Source: a virus
Virus record (IMG/VR): IMGVR_UViG_3300009705_000104
Location: 1 to 25,117 of that record
Strand: one strand, 5' to 3'
DNA length: 25,117 nucleotides
The notes beneath the pieces are model-generated. The model was not told where the DNA came from. It did no database searches and saw only the letters and a program-made list of their open reading frames with translations. Below are positions 15,890 to 22,646 of the stretch, piece by piece. Made by a program: the position numbers and the translations under genes. The first letter of the stretch is position 1, and each line of letters opens with the position of its first letter.

Positions 15890-16321
15890 CTACTCTCGTA
15901 GCCACTCATCAGGAATCGTCTTGTGTGAATACACAAACCCATGCTTATCGCAATAAGCCGCGTAGGTTGTCTTCGACCCCTTGTAGAGTTTCGCATTGCA
16001 ATTACTAAATACAAACCTAATGTCCAGGTCTGGGTACTGCTTCTTTATCAGAAGATGTTTCTGACGGTCAGCGGTGTCCCAGATACCTTTTGTTTCGACA
16101 TAAAAAAAGCCGCCTTTCTTTGGCAGCCTGAAATCAGGAGTGTACTTGTGATTGCTCTCTGGTATTACATAGTGAATCTTGTCGGTCTCATAGAGAAGCT
16201 CTAGTCCTGCTGCTTTAATCTGTGCAGCTGCTTTGTCTTCAAGACCACTTCGATACCCATGTCGAATACCACGTTGTTTCTTAGAACCTGTCTGCCGTTG
16301 CTGTCTCGGGGAGGTCTTCAT
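15890..16321 (-). CDS. Endonuclease I (Holliday-junction resolvase), T7 gp3-like
   Basis: This 143-residue nuclease cleaves branched DNA, resolves recombination intermediates and helps degrade host DNA. The family residues are all present: Glu28 (RSGLEDK), Asp63 (YTPDF), Glu76 and Lys78 (VETKG), as in T7 Glu20, Asp55, Glu65 and Lys67. HLLIKKQYPDLDIRFVFS and KLYKGSKTTY also match gp3. The basic N-terminus (to about residue 20) is slightly longer than in T7. The start at 16321 has AGGA upstream and overlaps the ssDNA-binding protein gene by 41 bases. A longer reading from 16399 would overlap it further and lacks a ribosome site. Confidence 0.95.
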   Translation of the reverse strand: MKTSPRQQRQTGSKKQRGIRHGYRSGLEDKAAAQIKAAGLELLYETDKIHYVIPESNHKYTPDFRLPKKGGFFYVETKGIWDTADRQKHLLIKKQYPDLDIRFVFSNCNAKLYKGSKTTYAAYCDKHGFVYSHKTIPDEWLRE

Positions 16322-16829
16322 CGAAAGCTTCCTGCATGATGTCATCTGCAACATAGCCGCCCTCAACAGCCTCAAATCCTTCACCTTTGTTCTCACCACT
16401 GGACACAGGGTTAATCACCTGGACCTTAGTGAGCTGCAGTGAAACGCCCTTTGAACCATTCACGGTATACGGAACGATGTAGCCGCCTATCTTTATGACC
16501 GACCCGGCCCATAGCTTGGGGATTTGCCCACCCACAAGGTCCTGACCGTTAGAGTCGTAGAAGAAAGGTGCATATTTTGACTTGGTAACAAAGACAGTTT
16601 CACCAGTCTCATCATCCATTTTGAAAGGCATACGAGCTTTGGCCCACTCTTTGCCGAACTCTGCCTCAGCGACTTCTTCAATCTTTACTTTTAGCGCAGA
16701 AGCATCGTCTGCTATCAGATTGGTTTTGTACTTAGGCTCACCACCAAAGGCGGTGTCAGGTTCATTTAACCAAGGGTATTGGGCTCTGCCCTGGCTGCTG
16801 TTAAATTTGACGCGTGTAATATTACCCAT
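16281..16829 (-). CDS. Single-stranded DNA-binding protein, T7 gp2.5-like
   Basis: This 182-residue protein (T7 gp2.5 has 232) coats ssDNA at the replication fork and contacts polymerase and helicase. It has an OB-fold-like order of strands: PKYKTNLIAD, the acidic/aromatic middle YAPFFYDSNGQDLVG, and LWAGSVIKIGGYIVPY followed by GVSLQLTKVQVI. It ends in an acidic stretch with a C-terminal Phe (FDEDLPETATADRF), the feature that in gp2.5 mediates partner binding. Its position, after RNA polymerase and before endonuclease I, is that of T7. It overlaps the short gene before it (by eight bases) and the endonuclease gene after it. Confidence 0.9.
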   Translation of the reverse strand: MGNITRVKFNSSQGRAQYPWLNEPDTAFGGEPKYKTNLIADDASALKVKIEEVAEAEFGKEWAKARMPFKMDDETGETVFVTKSKYAPFFYDSNGQDLVGGQIPKLWAGSVIKIGGYIVPYTVNGSKGVSLQLTKVQVINPVSSGENKGEGFEAVEGGYVADDIMQEAFDEDLPETATADRF

Positions 16830-16992
16830 TGTTGGGTTTCTCCTTACTGTTGGTATTTAAGTTTTCTTTAGGGGGTTTACTCGACAAGGTGATTCCAAGT
16901 CGAGCTGCTTCTTCAATCAGTCTTGGTGGATATGCAGCGCCTTTGTTATCTAGCAGACGAGCAAGTCCCAAGACCCTTTCTCTGGGATGCAT
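16822..16992 (-). CDS. Short protein between RNA polymerase and ssDNA-binding protein
   Basis: This 56-residue open frame has clear protein-like composition: a basic N-terminus (MHPRERVLGLARLLDNKG), a helix-rich centre (PPRLIEEAARLGITLS) and a Lys/Asn/Pro tail. It begins at an ATG with GGAG nine bases upstream, directly after promoter P5, and its stop lies inside the start of the next gene (ATGGGTAA), so it is coupled to it. The two short helices around residues 8-35 could form a DNA- or protein-binding unit, but no family is recognised. By position it resembles the small T7 genes between 1 and 2.5; T7 gp2 similarity is not evident. Confidence 0.68.
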   Translation of the reverse strand: MHPRERVLGLARLLDNKGAAYPPRLIEEAARLGITLSSKPPKENLNTNSKEKPNNG

Positions 16993-17012
16993 CGATTGTT
17001 ACTCCATTGATA

Positions 17013-17036
17013 CTATCTAAGGGTGGACAGAACTAG
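17013..17036 (-). promoter_or_regulatory. Putative phage RNA polymerase promoter P5
   Basis: On the minus strand: AGTTCTGTCCACCCTTAGAT. It overlaps the stop codon of the RNA polymerase gene. The expected start is the G at about 17017, 25 bases before the next ATG. It would drive the DNA metabolism genes. Confidence 0.72.
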
Positions 17037-19654
17037 CTAAAGCAGTATTCAGACTCCAGGACCTTCGTGATATCCAGGTTACCTTTCTCTGGTACCTTCA
17101 TATCAAGACGCTCAAGTCCTGCATAGCTCAGCTGTTTTGCTACCTGGGACTTAAAGTCACTAAACAAGCAATAGTCCTGGTAGATATTGACGAACGACCT
17201 TCGCACTGTCTCGTACATGATGTCTGTATCTGCAGGGGTCGTTCCAAACGAGTCGTGGATTAAAAAGAAGTCCTTAACACCATTAGCTTTGGCGTTAAGG
17301 ACAGTCAGTAAGAGGTGCGCTGAGTCCATTGAATGAATGATATTAGGAGCGACAGAGCTTTTACTTTTCTTCTTGTCGACAAAGCTTTTACCGTTGTTAG
17401 TTTTGGCTTCACTAGGGACCCTGAAGTTTATTTGGGTTCGCTTCTGAACTCCGGCAACCCTGTCAAACATGTATATCTTGACTTTCTTTATGTCCCAAAA
17501 GGTGTACTTCTGGACCAGGGGGAAACCCACTGGATTGTCAAAACGTAAGTGCTTTCCTTCGTGTGCCAAAACGCCTACTGCAGCCTGAAAGAACTTCATC
17601 CCTACAGAGGCACTACGGATGACCTGCTTCACAGCGGTGTAGTTAATGTCTGCCAGGAATCGTGCTGCTGCCTCTTGTTCAAACTTGGTCTTTCCAAAAG
17701 GATGTTCTTCAAGGTTGCCCCTCATGACCTGGTCAGCAAGTGGCTTCATGAAGTCATCATAGAGCTGAGTACCAAACCCATATTTACAACTACTGTATCC
17801 AAAGGTCATGGTGTTACGTTTGACAGTGTAGCGAGTAATTCCTAGCTTTAACCAGGCGGCTGCATAAACAAGCGTTTGGTCAATTATAAGATTACCTTCC
17901 TTGCTGATATGGTCCTTGGGTACATAGGTGTCCAGTACCTCTTCAACCATCGTCTTAGTCACCGCTGCAACCTCCCCATAAACATCCTGGGGCTTTGGTG
18001 AAGGGACCAGGTTAACCAGGCGGCCATCGTCTTCATTGAGAGATGCTGCAGCGTAATGTTGCACTCCGCTATTGGTTCCATCAAGATTTGGCGCTAGTCC
18101 ACACTCATAAGCATCACCATAGTCCATGTAGTTGGCAAACTCATGACAGGCTGCCAGGAACTGGAAAGGTTTATCAGCTTTGGACCAGATACGATATGTT
18201 CCCTGGTAGTCTCTCCCAATGGCATAGATAAGCATCTTCTTTCTTTCTACCCAGGCAGCTCTATCTTCCAAAGACTTCTTAGACACTTTGCCAAAGTCAC
18301 CAGTGTTGGCAACATGGACCGCCAACCAGAAGGCCGCATTATCATCCATCGGCTTAGCATTCTTTAGGAGGAAGAGGGCTTTAATATGGTCATCCCTGTG
18401 ATATGAAAAGTGGGGGACACAATAGGCTCTCCCTCGAAAATCTAGATTCCAGGGTAAGAAAAACTCATCAAAGCCAGTCATCTCATCAGCCGTACTCAGG
18501 TCCTGGTTCATGAGGTTTCGGCCACCCCCTATCTCACGGTTCTTTGCCCTAATCTTGTTGTTACTAAAAGACCACGTTTTCTGCTCATCAGGGGTGAGGT
18601 CACTAAAGTTCTTAGGCTTCATGACATAGGGCATATTGTCTTTCTGAGGGAACTTATCAATAGGCTGAGCTGCTAGTCCTTGGTCTTCATAACCACCGTG
18701 CCAGGTCCACTTGACTGCGTCTAAGACATAGTTATTAACTTGTAGCGGAGTAGCCTGGATAGCATTGAGAGCCTCCATGTACTGTGGTAACTCTTCAGAT
18801 TTATCTATTTGGTGTTGGATAGCTTTACGCTGTACATAGGTAGACCCACGAACCAGTGGAACCTGGGCTGCAGTCACCATGTCCTGATAGCAGCCTGTGT
18901 TCACTGCAGTCCACGGTCTTGGTGGGACAACCATTGGAGCTAACATAGGCTCCTTCCAAGCAGCCTCAAAGTCCATGTCTGCAAGAAGCTGTGAAGCCTC
19001 TTCCGTTAGACCTATCATCTTGGTTGTTTGCTTCTTTGTTGTCTTGGTCCACTCATCAAAGATGTCACTAAACTCTAAGACAACACTTAGGACTTTACCT
19101 CCAACCTTACACTGCTTAGGACCATCCCAAGAGTCACGCTTGTATCCTTGGTTCTCTGCCAATTTCTTAGCGGCCCTAATCTTGTAGTACTCGACACCCT
19201 GCTCTTTGACACTCTTGTGATTTTCAATACGTTGGGCAAGCTTTGAGTCTTGGTGCTTCAGACCTGCAGCCCAGTCTTCTAGCTCAATACGGTGGCCTAT
19301 AGTATTTACGACTGAGGTCCTAGCGCCTCCGATTGAAGTGCCATCTATGCAGGCGTTTAGTCCTATGTAGGCTAAAAGGTCAGGGTCCATACCTTTCAGG
19401 ATTGAATAAGCAAAATGCTTTCTTCCGTCACCTTTAGCTTCTTCCTGGGCAATGAATTCTCTTATGCCACTTGAGACTCTAGGTAAAGCTCCTGATACTA
19501 ACTTGTGTGGGTTGTTTTGAGTGGATTGCTTAGTGTTCTTTGCGACTCGTTCCATGAACCTTTCATTACCTTTGTCGAACATTTGCTGCTCTCGTAGGAG
19601 TTCTTGAGTCATTAGGTCTTCATTGATTTTAATAGTCTGCTGTATCATGGTCAT
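17033..19654 (-). CDS. T7-like single-subunit DNA-directed RNA polymerase
   Basis: This 873-residue protein is near the length of T7 gp1 (883). It transcribes the phage middle and late genes. Landmarks in order: LDFRGRAY (about residue 405); LDGTNSGVQHYAA with the first catalytic Asp (about 525; T7 Asp537); KRNTMTFGYSS with the catalytic Lys and Tyr (about 608-617; T7 Lys631 and Tyr639); APNIIHSMDSAH; HDSFGTTPAD with the second catalytic Asp (about 800; T7 Asp812); and a C-terminus LESEYCFS like T7 SDFAFA. The specificity-loop region before APNIIHS is longer and unlike T7, consistent with a different promoter. The start has GAGGG five bases upstream and follows putative promoter P1. It is transcribed away from the integrase operon, behind its terminator. 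Confidence 0.98.
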   Translation of the reverse strand: MTMIQQTIKINEDLMTQELLREQQMFDKGNERFMERVAKNTKQSTQNNPHKLVSGALPRVSSGIREFIAQEEAKGDGRKHFAYSILKGMDPDLLAYIGLNACIDGTSIGGARTSVVNTIGHRIELEDWAAGLKHQDSKLAQRIENHKSVKEQGVEYYKIRAAKKLAENQGYKRDSWDGPKQCKVGGKVLSVVLEFSDIFDEWTKTTKKQTTKMIGLTEEASQLLADMDFEAAWKEPMLAPMVVPPRPWTAVNTGCYQDMVTAAQVPLVRGSTYVQRKAIQHQIDKSEELPQYMEALNAIQATPLQVNNYVLDAVKWTWHGGYEDQGLAAQPIDKFPQKDNMPYVMKPKNFSDLTPDEQKTWSFSNNKIRAKNREIGGGRNLMNQDLSTADEMTGFDEFFLPWNLDFRGRAYCVPHFSYHRDDHIKALFLLKNAKPMDDNAAFWLAVHVANTGDFGKVSKKSLEDRAAWVERKKMLIYAIGRDYQGTYRIWSKADKPFQFLAACHEFANYMDYGDAYECGLAPNLDGTNSGVQHYAAASLNEDDGRLVNLVPSPKPQDVYGEVAAVTKTMVEEVLDTYVPKDHISKEGNLIIDQTLVYAAAWLKLGITRYTVKRNTMTFGYSSCKYGFGTQLYDDFMKPLADQVMRGNLEEHPFGKTKFEQEAAARFLADINYTAVKQVIRSASVGMKFFQAAVGVLAHEGKHLRFDNPVGFPLVQKYTFWDIKKVKIYMFDRVAGVQKRTQINFRVPSEAKTNNGKSFVDKKKSKSSVAPNIIHSMDSAHLLLTVLNAKANGVKDFFLIHDSFGTTPADTDIMYETVRRSFVNIYQDYCLFSDFKSQVAKQLSYAGLERLDMKVPEKGNLDITKVLESEYCFS

Positions 19655-19669
19655 CTGTCCCTCGTGTTT

Positions 19670-19692
19670 TATCTAAAGGCCGACAAAACTGT
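19670..19692 (-). promoter_or_regulatory. Putative phage RNA polymerase promoter P1
   Basis: On the minus strand: AGTTTTGTCGGCCTTTAGAT. The expected start is the G at about 19673, giving a 19-base leader before the polymerase ATG. The polymerase would thus read its own gene. TGTC-x-x-CC-x-TTAG aligns in register with the T7 promoter steps GAC, CTATAG. Confidence 0.75.
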
Positions 19693-19795
19693 TTTTATTC
19701 TTTTTGACACTCTCTTAAACCTAGTCCATCTTCTATTCAGAAGCAACTAGCTAGGAGTATAAAAGTGAGTACATTTTCTAAGTCATTGTTTTTGT

Positions 19796-19825
19796 TATAT
19801 ATCCTTAAAGACTAGACATAGACAA
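19796..19825 (-). promoter_or_regulatory. Possible host sigma-70 promoter for the RNA polymerase gene
   Basis: On the minus strand TTGTCT is followed after 18 bases by TATATA, in an AT-rich stretch between the integrase terminator and the polymerase gene. A host promoter is needed to make the first polymerase molecules. This one is the best match seen there, but it is unproven. Confidence 0.38.
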
Positions 19826-19842
19826 TTTAGCTATATATACAG

Positions 19843-19870
19843 GCAAAAAAAAGCCTCCACGAAGGAGGCT
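19843..19870 (-). terminator. Intrinsic terminator after the integrase operon
   Basis: On the minus strand AGCCTCC-TTCGT-GGAGGCT forms a 7-bp perfect stem and is followed by eight T. It closes the integrase transcription unit before the RNA polymerase promoter region. Confidence 0.85.
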
Positions 19871-19888
19871 ATAGTTTCTTAGCTATGG

Positions 19889-20074
19889 TTAATGCAAATT
19901 CCTGGACCTACGTTCTTCCAGTTCAGTCATATCAAAGCAGTCAGTGGCTAATCCTAAAGCCATTTCAAACTGCATAGGAAGTTCGCTGCAGGAGTGTCCT
20001 GTGTCCAGGACCTTAGCTTCAATGCAGCCACAAGGCTCTAAAATGTTTCCGTTATCGTCATAGTTTCTCATCAT
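19889..20074 (-). CDS. Small Cys-containing protein coupled to the integrase
   Basis: This 61-residue acidic protein has Cys at the start (EPCGCIEA), in the middle (HSCSEL) and later (TDCFDM). Its start overlaps the integrase stop (ATGA) with AGAGGG upstream, so it should be made with integrase. It is followed by a strong terminator. It does not look like a basic winged-helix excisionase, and no function is recognised. The cysteines could bind a metal, which is speculative. Confidence 0.65.
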   Translation of the reverse strand: MMRNYDDNGNILEPCGCIEAKVLDTGHSCSELPMQFEMALGLATDCFDMTELEERRSRNLH

Positions 20075-20916
20075 GCTGCCCTCTTTTCTAGTTTAGACAT
20101 TATGGTAGCCAGGTTTTCTTTCTTGGCATGGACGTACTTCTTCGTCGTAGCAATAGACTTGTGACCTAGGATGGTACCCACGATTAGTGTGTCCACGCTG
20201 AACTCCATTGCTAACCTGGTTGCACAGGTGTGTCGCAGCACATGGAATACAAAATGGTCATCACCAGGTGCTAGACACTCCTTGGCTGCCTTCCAAGTAT
20301 CATAGAACTTACGGTTAGTCCAAGGTCCTGAAGGACAGTTGTCCAGGTTACGCAGCGCCTCCTTTGCTGAGGCGTTCATCGGCACCGTGCGTTCTGAGCC
20401 GTTCTTGGTGTTCTTGAGGTCGATATAGCTACCGCAGGGGCTAATGGTGCCAATTGTTTTCTTGGGCTTAGGATGGTTGATAGACAGTATCTCGCCTAAC
20501 CGCATTCCGGTGTTCAGCGCAAAGATGACAAAGTCAGCCATCCAAGGGTGGTCTGAGTCCAGGAAGAACTCAACCAAATCATCCACTTCCTGGTCCGTGT
20601 AGAACCTTGGTCTCCCAGGTTCAATGGCCTTCCACTCTACCTTGGGGGTGTAGCTCATCAGCTTCTTATTCACAGCCTTCTTAAACAGGCGGCTATAGGC
20701 TGCCAGGTACCTGTTGACGGTGGAGTCAGATAGGCCCTCTTCTTTCAAATAGTCCATGAAGTCATAGAGGTCATCGTCGGTGTAGCTGCCGATTGCTCTC
20801 GTTCGGTTGTTCGCAAAGTTACTTAGGCGGTTGACCATAAAGTTACAGTCTTTTAAATACTTGTCGTGCCAAAGTCGCTTTCCGTACTTATCAAAAAATG
20901 TTTCTAAAGTTTCCAT
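20071..20916 (-). CDS. int: Tyrosine recombinase / phage integrase
   Basis: This 281-residue site-specific recombinase would catalyse phage integration at the tRNA gene represented by attP at 22647-22696. A SAM-like core-binding domain (about 15-95) with STVNRYLAAYSRLFKKAV is followed by the catalytic domain. The catalytic set is complete: Arg139 (NTGMRLGEI), Lys171, His225-x-x-Arg228 (FHVLRHT), His252 (LGHKS) and nucleophile Tyr261. The chosen ATG at 20916 has GAGGGAAACACA upstream. An in-frame start at 20997 would add 27 residues encoded by a terminator hairpin and is rejected. It lies about 1.7 kb from attP, farther than usual, with four small genes between. Its stop overlaps the next gene as ATGA. 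No excisionase is recognised nearby. Confidence 0.93.
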   Translation of the reverse strand: METLETFFDKYGKRLWHDKYLKDCNFMVNRLSNFANNRTRAIGSYTDDDLYDFMDYLKEEGLSDSTVNRYLAAYSRLFKKAVNKKLMSYTPKVEWKAIEPGRPRFYTDQEVDDLVEFFLDSDHPWMADFVIFALNTGMRLGEILSINHPKPKKTIGTISPCGSYIDLKNTKNGSERTVPMNASAKEALRNLDNCPSGPWTNRKFYDTWKAAKECLAPGDDHFVFHVLRHTCATRLAMEFSVDTLIVGTILGHKSIATTKKYVHAKKENLATIMSKLEKRAA

Positions 20917-20961
20917 TGTGTTTCCCTCATTTTCAGTGACAGCATCAAGGCTGCCTAAAAG

Positions 20962-20987
20962 TAAAAAGGCCCCTACAAAGGAGCCTC
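20962..20987 (-). terminator. Hairpin/T-run before the integrase gene (copy C)
   Basis: On the minus strand AGGCTCC-TTTGTA-GGGGCCT is followed by TTTTTAC. The stem is the same as copies A and B with a different loop. It lies about 50 bases ahead of the integrase ATG. A longer reading of the integrase gene (from 20997) would run through this hairpin, which argues against that start. Confidence 0.65.
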
Positions 20988-21002
20988 GTTTAGTCAATCG
21001 GT

Positions 21003-21278
21003 TTAGTACTGCTCAGATTCCTTTATTGCTCTTATTTCCACATAAGAAGCCATGTCCTTTTCTACTTCTCCCCAAGTCATTAGGCAGCCTGAGTCATCAG
21101 TAACATAGTCTTTCCACTCACTATCTGAGTAGCACTCAACAAAAAAGTCATAACCCTTGTCATAGTTTGCTTCGGCAAAAGCCTTAGCCTTATTGATAAC
21201 AACATCCCATCGCTTTACTCTGGCTTCGAGCAGTATTTGTTCCATTTGAACAATGTCTGTATAAAGTTTAAAGGTCAT
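21003..21278 (-). CDS. Small early-region protein of unknown function
   Basis: This 91-residue protein is acidic and aromatic-rich (YDKGYDFFVECYSDSEW, and WGEVEKDMASYVEI) with no membrane segment or known motif. It begins at an ATG with GAGGGACACATT, a leader duplicated from the 22461 gene together with its hairpin. The integrase gene follows after a further hairpin. Its family is not recognised. Position and the shared regulatory cassette place it with the other early accessory genes. Confidence 0.7.
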   Translation of the reverse strand: MTFKLYTDIVQMEQILLEARVKRWDVVINKAKAFAEANYDKGYDFFVECYSDSEWKDYVTDDSGCLMTWGEVEKDMASYVEIRAIKESEQY

Positions 21279-21290
21279 AATGTGTCCCTC

Positions 21291-21315
21291 AAAAAGAAGG
21301 CCCCTTTCGGAGCCT
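21291..21315 (-). terminator. Hairpin/T-run leader before the 21278 gene (copy B)
   Basis: It holds the same 18-base hairpin (stem AGGCTCC/GGGGCCT, loop GAAA) as copy A at 22481-22498, followed by TTCTTTTT and the same GAGGGACACATT leader. It terminates or attenuates transcripts leaving the 21324 gene just before the next ATG. Confidence 0.65.
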
Positions 21316-21323
21316 CATGTTGG

Positions 21324-21917
21324 TTAATGCCCATAACCCCAGGCAGTTTGATACTCAGGTTTACCATCGAAAGGGTAGGCATTGGCAAAGCTTTCAACTT
21401 TAAACCCACCATGCTGATTAACACGCTTGGTCATCACCTCGCCAATCTCACAGGCAACATCGGGCAGTAGATAGTCACTGCCCTGGTCACTGTGGTCTAC
21501 CAGGGAGCCAACCTTAATCACATCAAGCATCTGTCCTCTCTTAGCGACACACTTGTAAAAGTCGACATTGGTTTGGTCATAGCCCCAACTGCTACTGAAG
21601 ACATCCCCAACCTGTACAGTATCTGCTGCTTCAGCCTTGGCAGCCTTATCTTTGGCAGCCCTGGCCTCCTTAGCCTCTGTGTTGGCTTTGACGTTCTCAA
21701 AGATGTCCTGGGTCCACTCTTCCCTACGTTCCTCAGTACGGAAGCAAAGGTGCTTGCTTGGCTTCTTAGATTTACCAATGAAGATTATCGCTGCAGGTGT
21801 ACTAGAGTCTAGGTCATAGTAGTAAGCAACAGCATTAACTCCTTCCGGACTTACCGTTGTAGCATTAGAAGGAATGTAAAAGTCACGAGTCAGTTCTCTT
21901 TTCAATAGAGTGTTCAT
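21324..21917 (-). CDS. Early-region protein with SSWGYDQTNVDFY motif
   Basis: This 197-residue protein appears to be in two parts. The N-terminal part (about 1-85) has PAAIIFIGKSKKPSKH and a charged segment. A Lys/Ala/Glu-rich linker (about 83-100) leads to a C-terminal part with VGDVFSSSWGYDQTNVDFY. That motif recurs, to my recollection, in a hypothetical family of plasmids and phages that often sits beside proteins like its two upstream neighbours. It is translationally coupled to the 21914-22147 gene (ATGA overlap, GGAGGTG seven bases before ATG). The function is unknown. The linker suggests two separately folding units. Confidence 0.78.
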   Translation of the reverse strand: MNTLLKRELTRDFYIPSNATTVSPEGVNAVAYYYDLDSSTPAAIIFIGKSKKPSKHLCFRTEERREEWTQDIFENVKANTEAKEARAAKDKAAKAEAADTVQVGDVFSSSWGYDQTNVDFYKCVAKRGQMLDVIKVGSLVDHSDQGSDYLLPDVACEIGEVMTKRVNQHGGFKVESFANAYPFDGKPEYQTAWGYGH

Positions 21918-22147
21918 GCTGCCACCTCCTGGAACCCTTGTTCCTGTAAAACCGTCCTAACATGCTCACGGTCCATACTGTCGCCCTCGAAAGTTAACTC
22001 AGGCCACTTTAAAATCCTCACAGTAGTAGCATGGGCAATGTCAGCCCTGGTTGCTCCCAGGTCATAGATACCTCCTGGACCGTAGAAGCTATAAACGTAA
22101 TTAATAAAGTCTTGTACTACTTGGTTACCAATATTAAGTATTCTCAT
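21914..22147 (-). CDS. Small early-region protein of unknown function
   Basis: This 77-residue protein contains FYGPGGIYDLGAT and, near its end, FEGDSMDREHVRTVL. This pairing resembles small hypothetical proteins recalled from plasmids and phages (from memory, not a search). The fold is predicted globular and cytoplasmic. ATG is preceded by TGAGGGAAACATT, the recurrent leader of this region, here without a hairpin. The stop overlaps the next start as ATGA, and the end of the gene carries the GGAGGTG ribosome site of that gene, so the two are coupled. No function can be assigned. Confidence 0.72.
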   Translation of the reverse strand: MRILNIGNQVVQDFINYVYSFYGPGGIYDLGATRADIAHATTVRILKWPELTFEGDSMDREHVRTVLQEQGFQEVAA

Positions 22148-22170
22148 AATGTTTCCCTCATTAATGATTG

Positions 22171-22461
22171 TTAAGCGCGAAAGGCCATCAAGGTGCCTGC
22201 ATCGTAGGGCTCTAAATGGAAGCCGTACCTGGTGACCAGGGCCTCAAGTTTTGGGTGATACCTAGGAGAAAACTCTTCCCAGTAATTAAACAGAGGCGCT
22301 CCATCAGGGGCTTCTCCACCCTCCTGCCTAAACCAGATACCGTCCTGGCTAACCTTGTTGTCACCGTTCCATTGGTCATAAGTAACTGCATTGCACTCAG
22401 GAAAAGCTGCGTTAAGTTTTTTACAAAGGGTCGCTGCCCTGGTATTCGTAGTCTTAGTCAT
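22171..22461 (-). CDS. Small early-region protein, YDAGT family-like
   Basis: This is a 96-residue protein of unknown function. It has no membrane segment. The aromatic-rich middle (LFNYWEEF) and the C-terminus YDAGTLMAF resemble a group of short hypothetical proteins recalled from phages and conjugative plasmids; this is memory of the family, not a search result. The start uses GAGGGACACATT ahead of ATG, the same leader as the 21278 gene. It is the first gene after promoter P2 and its hairpin, so it should be among the early products. A host-takeover or anti-defence role would fit the position but is not shown. Confidence 0.75.
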   Translation of the reverse strand: MTKTTNTRAATLCKKLNAAFPECNAVTYDQWNGDNKVSQDGIWFRQEGGEAPDGAPLFNYWEEFSPRYHPKLEALVTRYGFHLEPYDAGTLMAFRA

Positions 22462-22474
22462 AATGTGTCCCTCA

Positions 22475-22498
22475 CAAAAAAGGCCCCTTTCGGAGCCT
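22475..22498 (-). terminator. Hairpin/T-run leader before the 22461 gene (copy A)
   Basis: On the minus strand AGGCTCC-GAAA-GGGGCCT forms a 7-bp stem with a GAAA tetraloop and is followed by T residues. The Shine-Dalgarno leader GAGGGACACATT and the ATG come next. The 18-base hairpin is identical to that at 21298-21315. It may be a terminator, an attenuator just after P2, or an RNA-stabilising 5' hairpin. Confidence 0.65.
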
Positions 22499-22514
22499 GG
22501 TTGATATAAGTGTG

Positions 22515-22537
22515 TATCTAAAGGCCGACAAAACGTC
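22515..22537 (-). promoter_or_regulatory. Putative phage RNA polymerase promoter P2
   Basis: On the minus strand: CGTTTTGTCGGCCTTTAGAT. It is identical to P1 over the 17 bases from TTTTGTC to TTAGATA. The expected start is the G at about 22518. It serves the early gene cluster beginning at 22461, but a hairpin with a T-run stands between. Confidence 0.75.
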
Positions 22538-22543
22538 TACCCA

Positions 22544-22566
22544 CAAAAAAAGACCCGGAGGTCTTT
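22544..22566 (-). terminator. Intrinsic terminator upstream of promoter P2
   Basis: On the minus strand the stem AAGACC / GGTCTT with a four-base loop is followed directly by a run of T. It would stop transcripts arriving from P4 or from the lysis region before P2 restarts transcription. Confidence 0.7.
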
Positions 22567-22590
22567 GGTACGTCGATTGGTTCAGGTTTT

Positions 22591-22620
22591 GTCTATTGCC
22601 TTTACGCATGTAGAAACTAT
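22591..22620 (+). repeat. Left arm inverted repeat of attP
   Basis: This is the partner of the right arm repeat at 22717-22746, in opposite orientation on the other side of the tRNA-like core. A further GTCGATTG copy at 22572-22579 lies 19 bases outside the GTCTATTG of this repeat, mirroring the 20-base spacing on the right. The arrangement is two sites per arm, facing each other. Confidence 0.7.
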
Positions 22621-22646
22621 TGCACTGCTTGTCACCTCAGAGGGCG

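Noticed and set aside
20917-20997. Longer N-terminus of the integrase
   Set aside because: The extra codons run through a terminator-like hairpin and lack a ribosome site, whereas the ATG at 20916 has GAGGGA upstream.
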